The translations under genes were made by a program, and so were the position numbers. This document shows, piece by piece, positions 35,013-43,408 of a DNA stretch of 64,000 nucleotides. The stretch's first letter is position 1; each line of letters opens with the position of its first letter. The notes under the pieces were generated by a model. The model saw nothing but the letters and a program-made list of their open reading frames with translations, ran no database searches and was not told the DNA's origin. Source of the stretch: Xanthobacter autotrophicus Py2 (GTDB lineage Bacteria > Pseudomonadota > Alphaproteobacteria > Rhizobiales > Xanthobacteraceae); the NCBI GenBank assembly GCA_000017645.1, contig CP000782.1, positions 124,001 through 188,000 of the forward strand. The letters run 5' to 3'.

Positions 35013-35959
35013 TGAAGATCGATGTCGCGAAGTGGGTCCGCATATGCGTCACCCTCATGGTGGTCGCGGGCGCCGTTCTCGTGGGCCGCGCGCTCTGGGA
35101 CACCTACATGAACGCCCCCTGGACGCGGGACGCCCGCGTGCGCGCCGACGTGGTCGGCATCGCTCCCGACGTCTCCGGTCTCGTGAGCGAGGTGCTGGTC
35201 CGCGACAACGCCGCGGTGAAGAAGGGCGACGCCCTGTTCCGGGTGGACCGCGAGCGCTTCGCCATCGCCCTGAAGCAGGCGGAGGCTGCGGTGGAGGGCC
35301 GCGCCGCGACGCTGGAGCAGGCCAAGCGCGACCTCGCACGCTACACGCAGTTGCGCGAGCGGCAGGTGGTCTCGCCGCAGAACGCCGAGCAGGCCCAGAC
35401 CGCCCTCACCCAGGCCGACGCGGCCTACCAGCAGGCGGTGAGCGAGCGCGACCTCGCCCGGCTCAACCTCGAGCGCTCGGAGATCAAGGCGCCAGCCAAC
35501 GGCATCGTCACCAATCTGGAGCTGCGGCGGGGCGACTACGTCTCCACTGGCAAGGCGGTGGTGGCCCTGGTGGATACGGATTCGCTTCGGGTCGAGGGCT
35601 ATTTCGAGGAGACCAAGCTGCCGCGCATCCATGTGGGCGATCCCGTCACGATCCGCCTGATGGGCGAGCCGACCCTGCTGCGCGGTCGGGTGCAGAGCGT
35701 CGCGGCGGCCATCGAGGACCGCGAGCGCACGGCCGGCACCGGCCTCCTCGCCAACATCAATCCGACCTTCAACTGGGTGCGCCTCGCCCAGCGCGTGCCG
35801 GTGCGCATCGCCCTGGAGGACGTGCCGCCCGACATCCGCCTCGTGGCCGGCCTCACCGCCACCGTGGAAATCAAGCCCATCTCCCCCGCGGCCGGCAAGG
35901 CCGTGCTCGCGGACACGCCGGACGCCCGGTCCGCGCAAGCCTCCCGGCCGGTCCGGTGA
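35009..35959 (+). CDS. HlyD-family membrane fusion protein (AaeA-like)
   Basis: 316 aa from ATG 35009 (ATGATG), overlapping the DUF1656 stop by 4 bases. One anchor helix (VRICVTLMVVAGAVLVGRAL), lipoyl half TRDARVRADVVGIAPDVSGL, a hairpin (residues ~85-150), IKAPANGIVTNLELRRGDYV, and a beta-barrel. The NINPTFNWVRLAQRVPVRI region is diagnostic of AaeA/EmrA-type adaptors for FUSC pumps. It completes the tripartite-like exporter; no outer-membrane factor is present in the window. Confidence 0.9.
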   Translation: MMKIDVAKWVRICVTLMVVAGAVLVGRALWDTYMNAPWTRDARVRADVVGIAPDVSGLVSEVLVRDNAAVKKGDALFRVDRERFAIALKQAEAAVEGRAATLEQAKRDLARYTQLRERQVVSPQNAEQAQTALTQADAAYQQAVSERDLARLNLERSEIKAPANGIVTNLELRRGDYVSTGKAVVALVDTDSLRVEGYFEETKLPRIHVGDPVTIRLMGEPTLLRGRVQSVAAAIEDRERTAGTGLLANINPTFNWVRLAQRVPVRIALEDVPPDIRLVAGLTATVEIKPISPAAGKAVLADTPDARSAQASRPVR

Positions 35960-36035
35960 GAGCGGTGCGCCTTGCTGCCGGCGGGTGGCCGCAAGGACCG
36001 CTCCGCCTTCGGCCGCGGCGCGAGGACGAAATGCC

Positions 36036-37265
36036 ATGAATGCTCCGCTGAGTGCTCCGCCGGCATCAGAACAGCTGAAAGGGGGTGAGCCGCCCCACCG
36101 GAGGGCGCCGCTCTGGCTGCTGGCGCTCCTGGCCTTCTCCGGCACCCTCGCCATGCACGTCTTCGTGCCGGCGCTGCCCGTCGCCCAGCAGGATCTCGGC
36201 GGCGGGATGGCGGCCATGCAGCTCACCATCAGCCTCTACATCCTCGGCCTCGCCGGCGGGCAGCTCGTCTACGGGCCTCTCGCCGACCGGTTCGGGCGCC
36301 GGCCCGTCCTGCTGGCGGGGCTCTCGCTCTACACCGTCGCCGGCCTCGCGGCGATGCTGGCGCCGAGCGTCAACGCCCTCATCGCCGCCCGGCTGTTCCA
36401 GGCGCTGGGCGGCTGCGCCGGCCTCGTGCTCGCGCGCGCCATCGTGCGCGACACCTCGGCGCCGGCGGACACCACCCGGCGCCTCGCCTTGATGAATCTC
36501 ATGATCACCGTCGGTCCGGGCGCGGCGCCGCTGGTGGGCGGCTTTCTCGCCGATGCGGCGGGATGGCGCTCCATCTTTATCGCCCTGACCCTGCTCGGCG
36601 TGGTCAACCTCCTGCTCACCTGGCGTCTCCTGCCGGAGACCGGACGGGCAGCCGAAGGCGACGCCATCGGTCTGATGGAGGGCTATGGCCAGTTGCTGCG
36701 GGCGCCCGCCTTCTGGGCCTATGCGGTGGGCGGCGGCTGCGCCACCACCTCCCTCTATGGCTTCGTCGCGGCGGCCCCCTTCATCTTCACCGGCGAACTG
36801 CACCAGCCCACGGCCAGCGTCGGGGGCTATATCGCCCTCCTGGTCCTGGGGGTGTGGGTGGGCAGCATGCTGGCGAGCCGGCTCATCGCCCGTGTTTCCG
36901 TCGGCCGCCTGCTGGTGGGCGCCAATGGGGTCAGCGTGGCAGCCGCTTTCATCCTGCTCGCCGTCGTGCTGTCGGATCAGCTCACCGTGCCGCTCGCCAT
37001 CGCCGCCGTGTTCATATTCTCCGTGGGCGTGGGCACCGCGGCGCCCGCCGCGCTGGCTGAGGCCCTCAGCGTCAATCCCCGTGTCGCCGGCTCCGCCTCG
37101 GGCCTCTACGGCGCCATGCAGATGGCGGTCGGCGCCTTATGCACGGCCTTGGCCGGTGTCGGATCCGACCCCGCGCTCGCCGCCGCTCTCGTGCTTGCCG
37201 GCTCCGGCATCATCGCCCAAGCGGCCTTCTGGATAGCCGGGCGACCAAGGCGCGCGGCTTCGTAG
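36036..37265 (+). CDS. MFS transporter, Bcr/CflA-type drug exporter
   Basis: 409 aa from ATG 36036 (GAGGACGAA upstream). Twelve membrane helices; motif A is GPLADRFGRRPVLL and the CflA-type LARAIVRDTSAPADTTRRLA stretch is clear. It lies 76 bases after the HlyD gene on the same strand and may belong to the MarR regulon. Likely exports drugs or other small amphiphiles. Confidence 0.88.
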   Translation: MNAPLSAPPASEQLKGGEPPHRRAPLWLLALLAFSGTLAMHVFVPALPVAQQDLGGGMAAMQLTISLYILGLAGGQLVYGPLADRFGRRPVLLAGLSLYTVAGLAAMLAPSVNALIAARLFQALGGCAGLVLARAIVRDTSAPADTTRRLALMNLMITVGPGAAPLVGGFLADAAGWRSIFIALTLLGVVNLLLTWRLLPETGRAAEGDAIGLMEGYGQLLRAPAFWAYAVGGGCATTSLYGFVAAAPFIFTGELHQPTASVGGYIALLVLGVWVGSMLASRLIARVSVGRLLVGANGVSVAAAFILLAVVLSDQLTVPLAIAAVFIFSVGVGTAAPAALAEALSVNPRVAGSASGLYGAMQMAVGALCTALAGVGSDPALAAALVLAGSGIIAQAAFWIAGRPRRAAS

Positions 37266-37308
37266 AGCAGCCACCGATACAGCGAATGGGCATCACAGGG
37301 TAAGATCC

Positions 37309-38148
37309 ATGGATATCAAGACAATCGCTGTTCTCATTGATACCAGTCCGTCGCGCGAAACGCGGATGGATTATGCGACCAATCTCGCGCGGCGCCACGG
37401 CGCGCACCTCATCGGAATATTCCTGCTTCCCCCGGACATCGGCGGGGGGCTGGCTGCCTCCCATGTCCGCGGGCAAGCGGCGATCGCCAACCTTCTGCAC
37501 CATCAACAAGCCCGCAAGGACGACATGATCCGCGACGCGCGGGACATCTTCGAAAAGCACGCCGCCCGGCAGGATGTGCGTTGCGAGTTCCGTGTCCACG
37601 CGCCCCGCGGAGAAGATGAACGCCGCCTCGGCGCCCTGCACGCGGATCTCGTCGTCGCTGCATCTCCGAAGGACTCCTGGCTCGACGACGGGCCGCCAGC
37701 CGATGTCGTGCAACTTGCGACCGGCGTCCCCTTCCTGCTCGTGCCGGAGAACTGGCGCAACATGGAACCGCCACAGCGCATTCTCATCGGCTGGAATGCA
37801 AGCCGGGAATCGCGCCGGGCCATCGGCGATTCCCTGCCTCTGCTGGCGCTCGCTTCATCGGTGACGGTGCTTATCGTGGATCCGCAGGCGACCATCCCCG
37901 CGGGAGAGGAGCCGGGGATGGAAGTCGCCATGTTCCTGTTGCGCCACGGTGTACGCCTGACCGTCGATCCCGTGCAGTCACACGGGCGAGCGATCCCCGA
38001 GGTCATCTTGGAATACGCTGCGTCCAATGAGCACGATATGATCGTGCTCGGCGCTTACAGTCATGCCCGCGCCCGGGAGATCATGCTCGGCGGCGTGACG
38101 CGTTCGCTCCTGGCGCAGTCGCCGATCCCTTTGCTCATTTCCCATTGA
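37309..38148 (+). CDS. Universal stress protein, tandem UspA domains
   Basis: 279 aa. Domain 1 (residues ~1-145): MDIKTIAVLIDTSPSRETRM; domain 2 (~150-279): RILIGWNASRESRRAIGDSL ending in the nucleotide-binding motif VLGAYSHARAREIMLGGVTR. The second domain keeps the glycine pattern for ATP binding, the first is degenerate. Cytoplasmic stress-response protein. Monocistronic by position. Confidence 0.9.
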   Translation: MDIKTIAVLIDTSPSRETRMDYATNLARRHGAHLIGIFLLPPDIGGGLAASHVRGQAAIANLLHHQQARKDDMIRDARDIFEKHAARQDVRCEFRVHAPRGEDERRLGALHADLVVAASPKDSWLDDGPPADVVQLATGVPFLLVPENWRNMEPPQRILIGWNASRESRRAIGDSLPLLALASSVTVLIVDPQATIPAGEEPGMEVAMFLLRHGVRLTVDPVQSHGRAIPEVILEYAASNEHDMIVLGAYSHARAREIMLGGVTRSLLAQSPIPLLISH

Positions 38149-38517
38149 GCAGCAGGAGATCCGGGCAATGGTGTGAGTGGGCCTAGATGCCGTAATGGGC
38201 CGGCGTCTCGCGAGTAGCCATTTTGGGTGGCTGTCCCTCAGAATGATGGTGTTGGAACGGGGTCCGAGGGATCGGCCCCAGGCCTCATGAGAGGAACCGT
38301 GTCCTCTTCCGCAATGGCTTATCCTTGAGCTTCCGGTTTGATCAACATCTTGTAGGTGGTTGGTTTGATAGCGACGCCGATCCCGAGCAGGGTGCGGAAC
38401 GCTGCATGCGACCTCATCCCCAACATACCGGAGGAGCGCCTGCGTCCGCTCGTCGAGCGATACGCACAACTCATCCGCCAAAGCGCGACATTCACCTGAG
38501 CCTTCTGGATCACGTAA
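38149..38517. other. 369-bp stretch without a supported gene
   Basis: A short open stretch on the plus strand (about 38353-38496) reads plausibly coding, ending IPEERLRPLVERYAQLIRQS then a TGA, but I cannot assign it. It may be a remnant of a gene lost when the TIR gene was truncated. No repeat or RNA structure stood out. Confidence 0.4.
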
Positions 38518-39033
38518 ATGAGGGGATACTTGAGGCTGGAAGCCCGGATCGGGCCCAACTCCTATTTCTACGAGAACAACTATGTCTCCCAGTTGGCACG
38601 GCCGTCGCTCGACACGCTCCTACAGAACATCTATCGTGATTGCTTGAAGCTCATCGTCGTCTTCATAGGCGTGGACTATCAGAGGAAGGACTGGTGCGGC
38701 ATCGAGTTCAGGGCGATTCGGGAGATCATCATGGAACGCGACCATCTGCGCATTATGTTCTTCCGCACGGATGAGGGCGCCGTTGAGGGCGTGTTCAAGA
38801 CCGACGGCTATATCGACGCTCGACGCTTCAGTCCCGCTCAGATCGCGGATTTCGTAGGCCAGCGCCTCAAGCTGCTCGGCCAGCCGTGCCTTCCTTCAAC
38901 TTCAATCCGGCGGCGACCGATGCCGGTCCTTCCTCGGTTTGGTGGACACCCATGTCAGCTTTTGCGGGCTTCTGCCTCGAAGGGTGACTGGTGCAACACT
39001 ACCGCCGTCGCTACCGCATGGCCACGGGCATGA
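38518..39033 (+). CDS. N-terminally truncated TIR-domain protein
   Basis: 171 aa; the first ~120 residues match the second half of a bacterial TIR domain. Conserved pieces: LLQNIYRDCLKLIVVFIGVD, YQRKDWCGIEFRAIREII, IMFFRTDE, and DGYIDARRFSPAQIADFVGQ. KDWCGIEF contains the Glu (residue 63) that corresponds to the catalytic residue of TIR NADases. The beta-A strand and first helix are missing upstream, so the fold is incomplete. The last ~45 residues are unlike TIR and may be out-of-frame tail. TIR proteins act in anti-phage NAD+ depletion or signalling; this copy is probably a relic. Confidence 0.62.
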   Translation: MRGYLRLEARIGPNSYFYENNYVSQLARPSLDTLLQNIYRDCLKLIVVFIGVDYQRKDWCGIEFRAIREIIMERDHLRIMFFRTDEGAVEGVFKTDGYIDARRFSPAQIADFVGQRLKLLGQPCLPSTSIRRRPMPVLPRFGGHPCQLLRASASKGDWCNTTAVATAWPRA

Positions 39034-39118
39034 TGACGGAAGTGCGTGTCGCCTGACGCAGAAGGGGGCGCACAAGCCTGTTGTCCGCGCCGGCCGGGTT
39101 CGTCAAGTCGAGGCCAAG

Positions 39119-40363
39119 ATGCACACGACAGCCCCCGACACCGACCAGCGGCCCCCAATCCCGAAAACCGTCTGGGCGCTCGGGTTTGTGAGCCTGTTCA
39201 TGGACATCTCCTCGGAGATGATCCACGCGCTGTTGCCCCTCTTTCTCACCGCAACCCTCGGAGCCGGCGTGGCCGTGGTGGGCCTCATCGAGGGGGTGGG
39301 GGAATCCACCGCCGCCATCGTGAAGGTCTTTTCCGGCTACTTGTCCGACCGCATCGGCCGGCGCAAGCCGCTGATCCTCATCGGCTATGGGTTGGGCGCC
39401 GCGTCGAAGCCGTTCTTCGCCCTCGCCGGCGCGCCGGCCATGGTGTTCGCCGCGCGCTTCGCCGACCGCATCGGCAAGGGGATGCGCGGCGCGCCGCGGG
39501 ACGCGCTGGTGGCGGATGTCACGCCGCCTTCCATCCGCGGGCGCGCCTACGGGGTGCGCCAGGCGCTCGATACGGTCGGCGGGTTCCTCGGCCCGCTCCT
39601 CGCCATCGCGCTGATGGCGCTGTTCGCCGACGACATGCGAACGGTGTTCTGGTTCGCCCTCATCCCCGGCGCGCTCGCGGTGGCGTGCGTCATCCTGGGG
39701 GTCGAGGATCGCGCCATCGGGGAGGAGGGCGCCACCGGCCGGCCGCCGCCGGTGCGCCTCGCCGATCTCCGGCAGTTCGACGGCGCGTTCTGGGGCGTCG
39801 TCGCCATCGGCGTGGTGTTCACCTTTGCGCGGTTCAGCGAGGCCTTCCTCGTGCTGAAGGCGCACGACGAGGGCCTGCCGCTGGCCCTCGCGCCGCTCGT
39901 TCTCGTGGCCATGAACGTCGTCTATTCGCTCGGCGCCTATCCCGCCGGCGCCTGGTCCGACCAGGCCTCGCCCACGCGCCTGCTGCTGGTGGGGCTGGCG
40001 GTCCTCATCGGCGCGGACCTGATGCTGGCCTTCGCACCGGGGCTGTGGGGCGCCTTTTTCGGCATCGCCTTGTGGGGGGCGCACATGGCGCTCACGCAGG
40101 GCCTGCTCGCCAAGCTGGTTGCCCAGCACGCGCCCGCGACGCTGCGGGGCTCGGCGTTTGGCCTGTTCAATCTCGCCACCGGCGTCGCCATGCTGATGGC
40201 GAGCGTCGTCGCGGGGGTGCTGTGGGAGCGGATCGGCTCCGCCGCGACCTTTGCCGCAGGGGCCGGTTTCGCGGTCCTCGCAGTCTTGCTCGTAATGGTG
40301 TTTACCCTGATTCGCCGGGCAGGGCGCGACGTCCCGCCTCCCGACGGCGCGCGCCGCCCCTGA
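39119..40363 (+). CDS. MFS transporter (DHA1-type)
   Basis: 414 aa from ATG 39119; the frame is open back to 38939 but this start fits the family N-terminus. Twelve helices. WALGFVSLFMDISSEMIHAL is a recognisable helix 1 of a widespread proteobacterial MFS group; motif A GYLSDRIGRRKPLI and RFADRIGKGMRGAPRDAL follow. Substrate unknown; drug or metabolite export is usual. No regulator adjoins it. Confidence 0.87.
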   Translation: MHTTAPDTDQRPPIPKTVWALGFVSLFMDISSEMIHALLPLFLTATLGAGVAVVGLIEGVGESTAAIVKVFSGYLSDRIGRRKPLILIGYGLGAASKPFFALAGAPAMVFAARFADRIGKGMRGAPRDALVADVTPPSIRGRAYGVRQALDTVGGFLGPLLAIALMALFADDMRTVFWFALIPGALAVACVILGVEDRAIGEEGATGRPPPVRLADLRQFDGAFWGVVAIGVVFTFARFSEAFLVLKAHDEGLPLALAPLVLVAMNVVYSLGAYPAGAWSDQASPTRLLLVGLAVLIGADLMLAFAPGLWGAFFGIALWGAHMALTQGLLAKLVAQHAPATLRGSAFGLFNLATGVAMLMASVVAGVLWERIGSAATFAAGAGFAVLAVLLVMVFTLIRRAGRDVPPPDGARRP

Positions 40364-40364
40364 G

Positions 40365-40388
40365 GCGCCCCGGCTCTATGCCGGGCGC
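40365..40388. terminator. GC hairpin after the MFS gene
   Basis: GCGCCCCGGC - TCTAT - GCCGGGCGC with a single-base bulge, directly behind the MFS stop and in front of the opposing DMT remnant. No T-run. Possible bidirectional terminator. Confidence 0.4.
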
Positions 40389-40758
40389 TGCCGCGACGGT
40401 GAACCGTCCCAGGGGGCACGGACGACTTTAGCTCCCGTGCCCGTGGCGATGATGGAGATCGGGAAATGCAGGTGCCAATGTCCCAGGGGCGCATGCTGGT
40501 GCCAGTGGGTGTCCGGCTCGCCGGGCTGCACCCCTGGTTCGAGCTCATAGCGATCGTGTTCGTCGTGGCTATGCCGGTGCTCATGCTCTATCGCTTCATG
40601 GATATGCTGGTGCTGGTGCCGCTCGGACAGATGCAGCCATAGGCCGGCCGCCATCAGGCCCCGGCGGCCACCAACTGCACCGAAATCGCCTCGGCGAGCA
40701 TGACAACGGCCAGCACCGCGCCCACGAACGGCGTGAGGGAGAAAAGCGCAGCATCATC
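40376..40758 (-). pseudogene. DMT/EamA transporter, C-terminal remnant with His-rich tail
   Basis: Minus strand: DDAALFSLTPFVGAVLAVVM, LAEAISVQLVAAG, then a one-base deletion near 40655 (GCC-TGATGG instead of GCC-CTGATGG) shifts frame to LMAAGLWLHLSERHQHQHIH. The tail is extremely His-rich (HEHRHSHDEH, HWHQHAPLGHWHLHF). This is the last helices and tail of EamA-family permeases that carry a metal-binding tail. The first eight or so helices are missing, cut at the Fic gene boundary, so the gene is broken twice. Confidence 0.75.
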
Positions 40759-40768
40759 GACGCTCGGG

Positions 40769-41365
40769 CTAGGAGCGAGAGAATGCCAACAACGGCGTGA
40801 TGTCGTGGTTATCGGCCGCGCGGAGGGCCGCGATGTAGCGGGTGCGGGTTTCACCAGCGTCGACCAAGTTTGCGCGGCCCCAGCTGAACGGAGGCTGTCC
40901 GAGCTGCCGGGCGAGCAAATCGCCGATCAGACGTGAGAACCGCCCATTTCCGTTCGGATAGGGGTGGATGTCCACCAGACGATGGCTGAATCGGACGGCA
41001 ATTTCGTCGGGCGGGTAGGTGCGATGCTCGACCCAATAGCGGACATCGTCCACGGTTTGCCTGACATCCATTGCGACGCGATGGGCGTCAACGCCGATGT
41101 TCCTCCCCGTCGTGCGATATTGTCCCGCCCAACGCCAAACGTCACCGAACATTCGGTGGTGCAGTTCGTTCAAGAAGTCCGGGTCGAGGACGTTCCGCCG
41201 TCGCGACATCGCCCAGCGCAAGCCTTCGCCGATATTGACCTGCTCGGCCTCGTTCAGCTCATGCCGCAGAGTGATGTAGGAGGGGATGAGTTGCTCTCGC
41301 TCCTCGGTGGTCAGCGGCGTATTGGCCTCGTCGTCATCCTGGAACAGCGGGTCGTCTTCTTCCAT
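40769..41365 (-). CDS. Mobile mystery protein B (Fic-domain protein)
   Basis: 198 aa from ATG 41365, preceded by GAGGACGAC inside the upstream gene's end; stop-to-start distance is 5 bases. Fic motif IHPYPNGNGRFSRLIGD (catalytic His and the GNGR phosphate loop) at residues ~135-150, preceded by the MFGDVWRWAGQYRTTGRNIG block. This matches the family named mobile mystery protein B, found with protein A in genomic islands. Fic proteins AMPylate or otherwise modify targets; the pair behaves like a toxin-antitoxin-type module by organisation, but the target is unknown. Confidence 0.88.
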   Translation of the reverse strand: MEEDDPLFQDDDEANTPLTTEEREQLIPSYITLRHELNEAEQVNIGEGLRWAMSRRRNVLDPDFLNELHHRMFGDVWRWAGQYRTTGRNIGVDAHRVAMDVRQTVDDVRYWVEHRTYPPDEIAVRFSHRLVDIHPYPNGNGRFSRLIGDLLARQLGQPPFSWGRANLVDAGETRTRYIAALRAADNHDITPLLAFSRS

Positions 41366-41370
41366 GGAGA

Positions 41371-41835
41371 TCAGTCGTCCTCCCACAGGCGCCGTGGCGA
41401 GTCGGCAAGAAGGATCTCCATGAGACGGCGCCGCTCGTCCTCAAGATCGGGCCTGAGCAATGCCTGGTTCTCAAGCTGCATCGTGTGGTCGAGTCGGGTC
41501 ACATCCCGCCCTGCCTTCTCAGCCGCGCGTTCACGGAGAAGGTCATCGAGCGGCTTGATCGGCACGAAAGCGTAGACGAACGTGCAGTTCATCGCCGCTG
41601 CCGCCTCCCGAAGCGTCCTGATGGTCGTGGCGCCCGAAACCTCCGCTTTCTCGATAGCCGGGACGCGAGACGGGGCGGCGCCCATGCGAGCGGCGAGTTG
41701 CCGGCTGCTCATCCCGAGGGCTTCGCGAATGGCTTTCATCCATCCGCGCGGTGGGACGGCGAGGCTGAGCCCGCGCAGCGGCGCGAGCCGACGTTCCAGT
41801 TGTTTGCGCGCGAGCGCAGCTTGTTTCGCGTTCAT
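41371..41835 (-). CDS. Mobile mystery protein A (HTH protein)
   Basis: 154 aa from ATG 41835 (an earlier ATG at 41883 is possible). A helix-turn-helix of the Xre type: GWMKAIREALGMSSRQLAAR, MGAAPSRVPAIEKAEVSGAT. The remainder, TFVYAFVPIKPLDDLLRERA and ENQALLRPDLEDERRRLMEI, is typical of mobile mystery protein A. It is the first gene of the A-B pair and presumably autoregulates it. The promoter region 41836-41890 is AT-rich, with TATATATATG, unlike its surroundings, suggesting acquired DNA. Confidence 0.85.
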   Translation of the reverse strand: MNAKQAALARKQLERRLAPLRGLSLAVPPRGWMKAIREALGMSSRQLAARMGAAPSRVPAIEKAEVSGATTIRTLREAAAAMNCTFVYAFVPIKPLDDLLRERAAEKAGRDVTRLDHTMQLENQALLRPDLEDERRRLMEILLADSPRRLWEDD

Positions 41836-41912
41836 AAAATGATGTCCAACGCAGGAACTTACATAGCATATATATATGATCAAAAAAAGTAAAAACGCTC
41901 ATTTATAAATGC

Positions 41913-42320
41913 TCATTCCATCATGGCCAGGGTCCTGGCGATCGTCAGCGCCAGTTGGCGAACGTCGTTGGCCTGGTTCGTCACATCGGGGCCGAGGATG
42001 ATCTGCTCGGCCGTCACCACGGCCGGGGCATTGTAGCCCTGAAGGTAGCCCTTGCGGCTCTTCATGATCCGGCTGTCCGGATCGGTCACGTTGGCCTTGG
42101 CCTCCTCGTTCACGACGCCTTCGGCCGCTTTCGGCTTGCGACCCCGCCTGCGCCGGCCGCTCGCCTTCTCCTCGGCCGCGCGGGCGTCGATCTTCTCCTG
42201 CTGCTCGACCCGTTGCCCGTCGGCCTCGCGCAAGAGCCGCTCATGGCAGGAGCGAAGCCGGGACAGCCGACCCGACGGCTCCCTCAGGTCGGCGGGGAGC
42301 TCGTCACCCCGTGCCTCCCC
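41913..42320 (-). pseudogene. IS1182-family transposase fragment (middle part)
   Basis: Minus strand: GDELPADLREPSGRLSRLRS, then a charged KASGRRRRGRKPKAAEG stretch, NVTDPDSRIMKSRKGYLQGY and NAPAVVTAEQIILGPDVTNQ. This is the segment following the N-terminal block of IS1182-type transposases and includes the TDPDSR catalytic neighbourhood. The N-terminus is absent and the C-terminus is cut at 41913. It abuts a different transposase scrap at 42322. Confidence 0.78.
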
Positions 42321-42321
42321 C

Positions 42322-42450
42322 GAACATCTCGTCCTCGGCGGCGTCGATCGCCTCGGCCTGGCCCGCGCCCGGACCAAGATCGGGCTCGCCAACCTCACCT
42401 ACAACATCAAGCGCTTCCTGTGGATCGAAACCCGGGCGGTGGCGACCTGA
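42322..42450 (+). pseudogene. Transposase C-terminal scrap on the opposite strand
   Basis: Plus strand: LGLARARTKIGLANLTYNIK followed by RFLWIE, resembling the closing helix of DDE transposases (xxKIGLANLxYNxxR). About 40 residues, stop at 42450. The exact IS family is uncertain. The remaining 42451-42638 has no gene I can name. Confidence 0.5.
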
Positions 42451-42638
42451 GAGAGGCCCGGGAAGGGGCCCTCGCGCCCCCTCACGCCCCCTCACCACAC
42501 CGCACCTGACCGACGATTGATCCGGCAAGAGGCGCCTGCATCCTCAAAACGCCTTCCGAACCGTCCTTATAGGCGGTTCTTCGAGGTGTCCGAGCGGCCG
42601 CCCTCGGAATCGATGAAATAGGCGGGATAGATCGCCTC

Positions 42639-43340
42639 TTAGGCAAGGGCGTCTTTCGCCGCACGCATGCCGACAATCAGAAAGATTGCCGAGCCCGCGG
42701 CGATCGCAAGACCGAGCAGTTGGCCGGCGTCGACGCCGAACAGGCAGATCAGCGCGGCACCTACACCAACCAATCCGACGGCGATTCCGAGGAACGAGAT
42801 CGCGCGCGATGAAAACGTCCCACTCGGGATCAGCGCTGGCCCGAACAGGAGCAATGCCCCTGCTCCGAAGGCGAAGGTTCCCGAAATGAACAGAGCATCG
42901 GAGAAACTCTTGGCCGCGACAAACCCGGCCTCCGAAGTGCCGCTCGAAGCGGCCATCACCAAGGTTCGCCCAACGAGCGCGTCTACACCGACGAAGATAA
43001 TGTTGCTGAGCGCGATCCCGAGCCATCCCGCCACCTTGATCGGCTGCCCGCGCAATACGAGACCAAAGGCGACCATCATCGCGGCCGCAGCGAAGATGAC
43101 GTCCCCCGTCAAGCCCATCACGCCAATCCACCACAGTTGCATGCCGTCGCTCGCGCTCAGGGCTTCGAGCGCCTCCGGTAGCCGCGCCGTCACCACGGGC
43201 ATCGCCGCCGCCGTGGGCGACGCCGCATAGAGCCCGCTGACGATGGCAATCATAACTGCTCCGAGCGCCACCCCGGCACCGCCAATCCGGATCGCGGCGC
43301 TTGCGGCGTCTTTCATCTCGACCTGCCCGCTTTCGGTCAT
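42639..43340 (-). CDS. Multi-pass membrane protein, unknown function
   Basis: 233 aa from ATG 43340 (the frame extends 22 codons further upstream). About seven to eight membrane helices, e.g. VALGAVMIAIVSGLYAASPT, AAAAMMVAFGLVLRGQPIKV and FLGIAVGLVGVGAALICLFG. No catalytic motif. The layout resembles DUF4386-type integral membrane proteins, but I cannot prove the family. It is divergent from an HxlR regulator 68 bases away, which likely controls it. Confidence 0.65.
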   Translation of the reverse strand: MTESGQVEMKDAASAAIRIGGAGVALGAVMIAIVSGLYAASPTAAAMPVVTARLPEALEALSASDGMQLWWIGVMGLTGDVIFAAAAMMVAFGLVLRGQPIKVAGWLGIALSNIIFVGVDALVGRTLVMAASSGTSEAGFVAAKSFSDALFISGTFAFGAGALLLFGPALIPSGTFSSRAISFLGIAVGLVGVGAALICLFGVDAGQLLGLAIAAGSAIFLIVGMRAAKDALA

Positions 43341-43365
43341 GGCGCTTGTCCGAATTCTCAAATAG

Positions 43366-43390
43366 TTGCAGACTGAGACTATAACTGCAA
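43366..43390. promoter_or_regulatory. Candidate HxlR operator
   Basis: TTGCAG - 13 bases - CTGCAA inverted repeat within the 68-base divergent region; a further CTGCAA lies at 43400. The arrangement suits binding by the dimeric HxlR regulator. Inference only. Confidence 0.45.
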
Positions 43391-43408
43391 TAATTCCAAC
43401 CTGCAACC

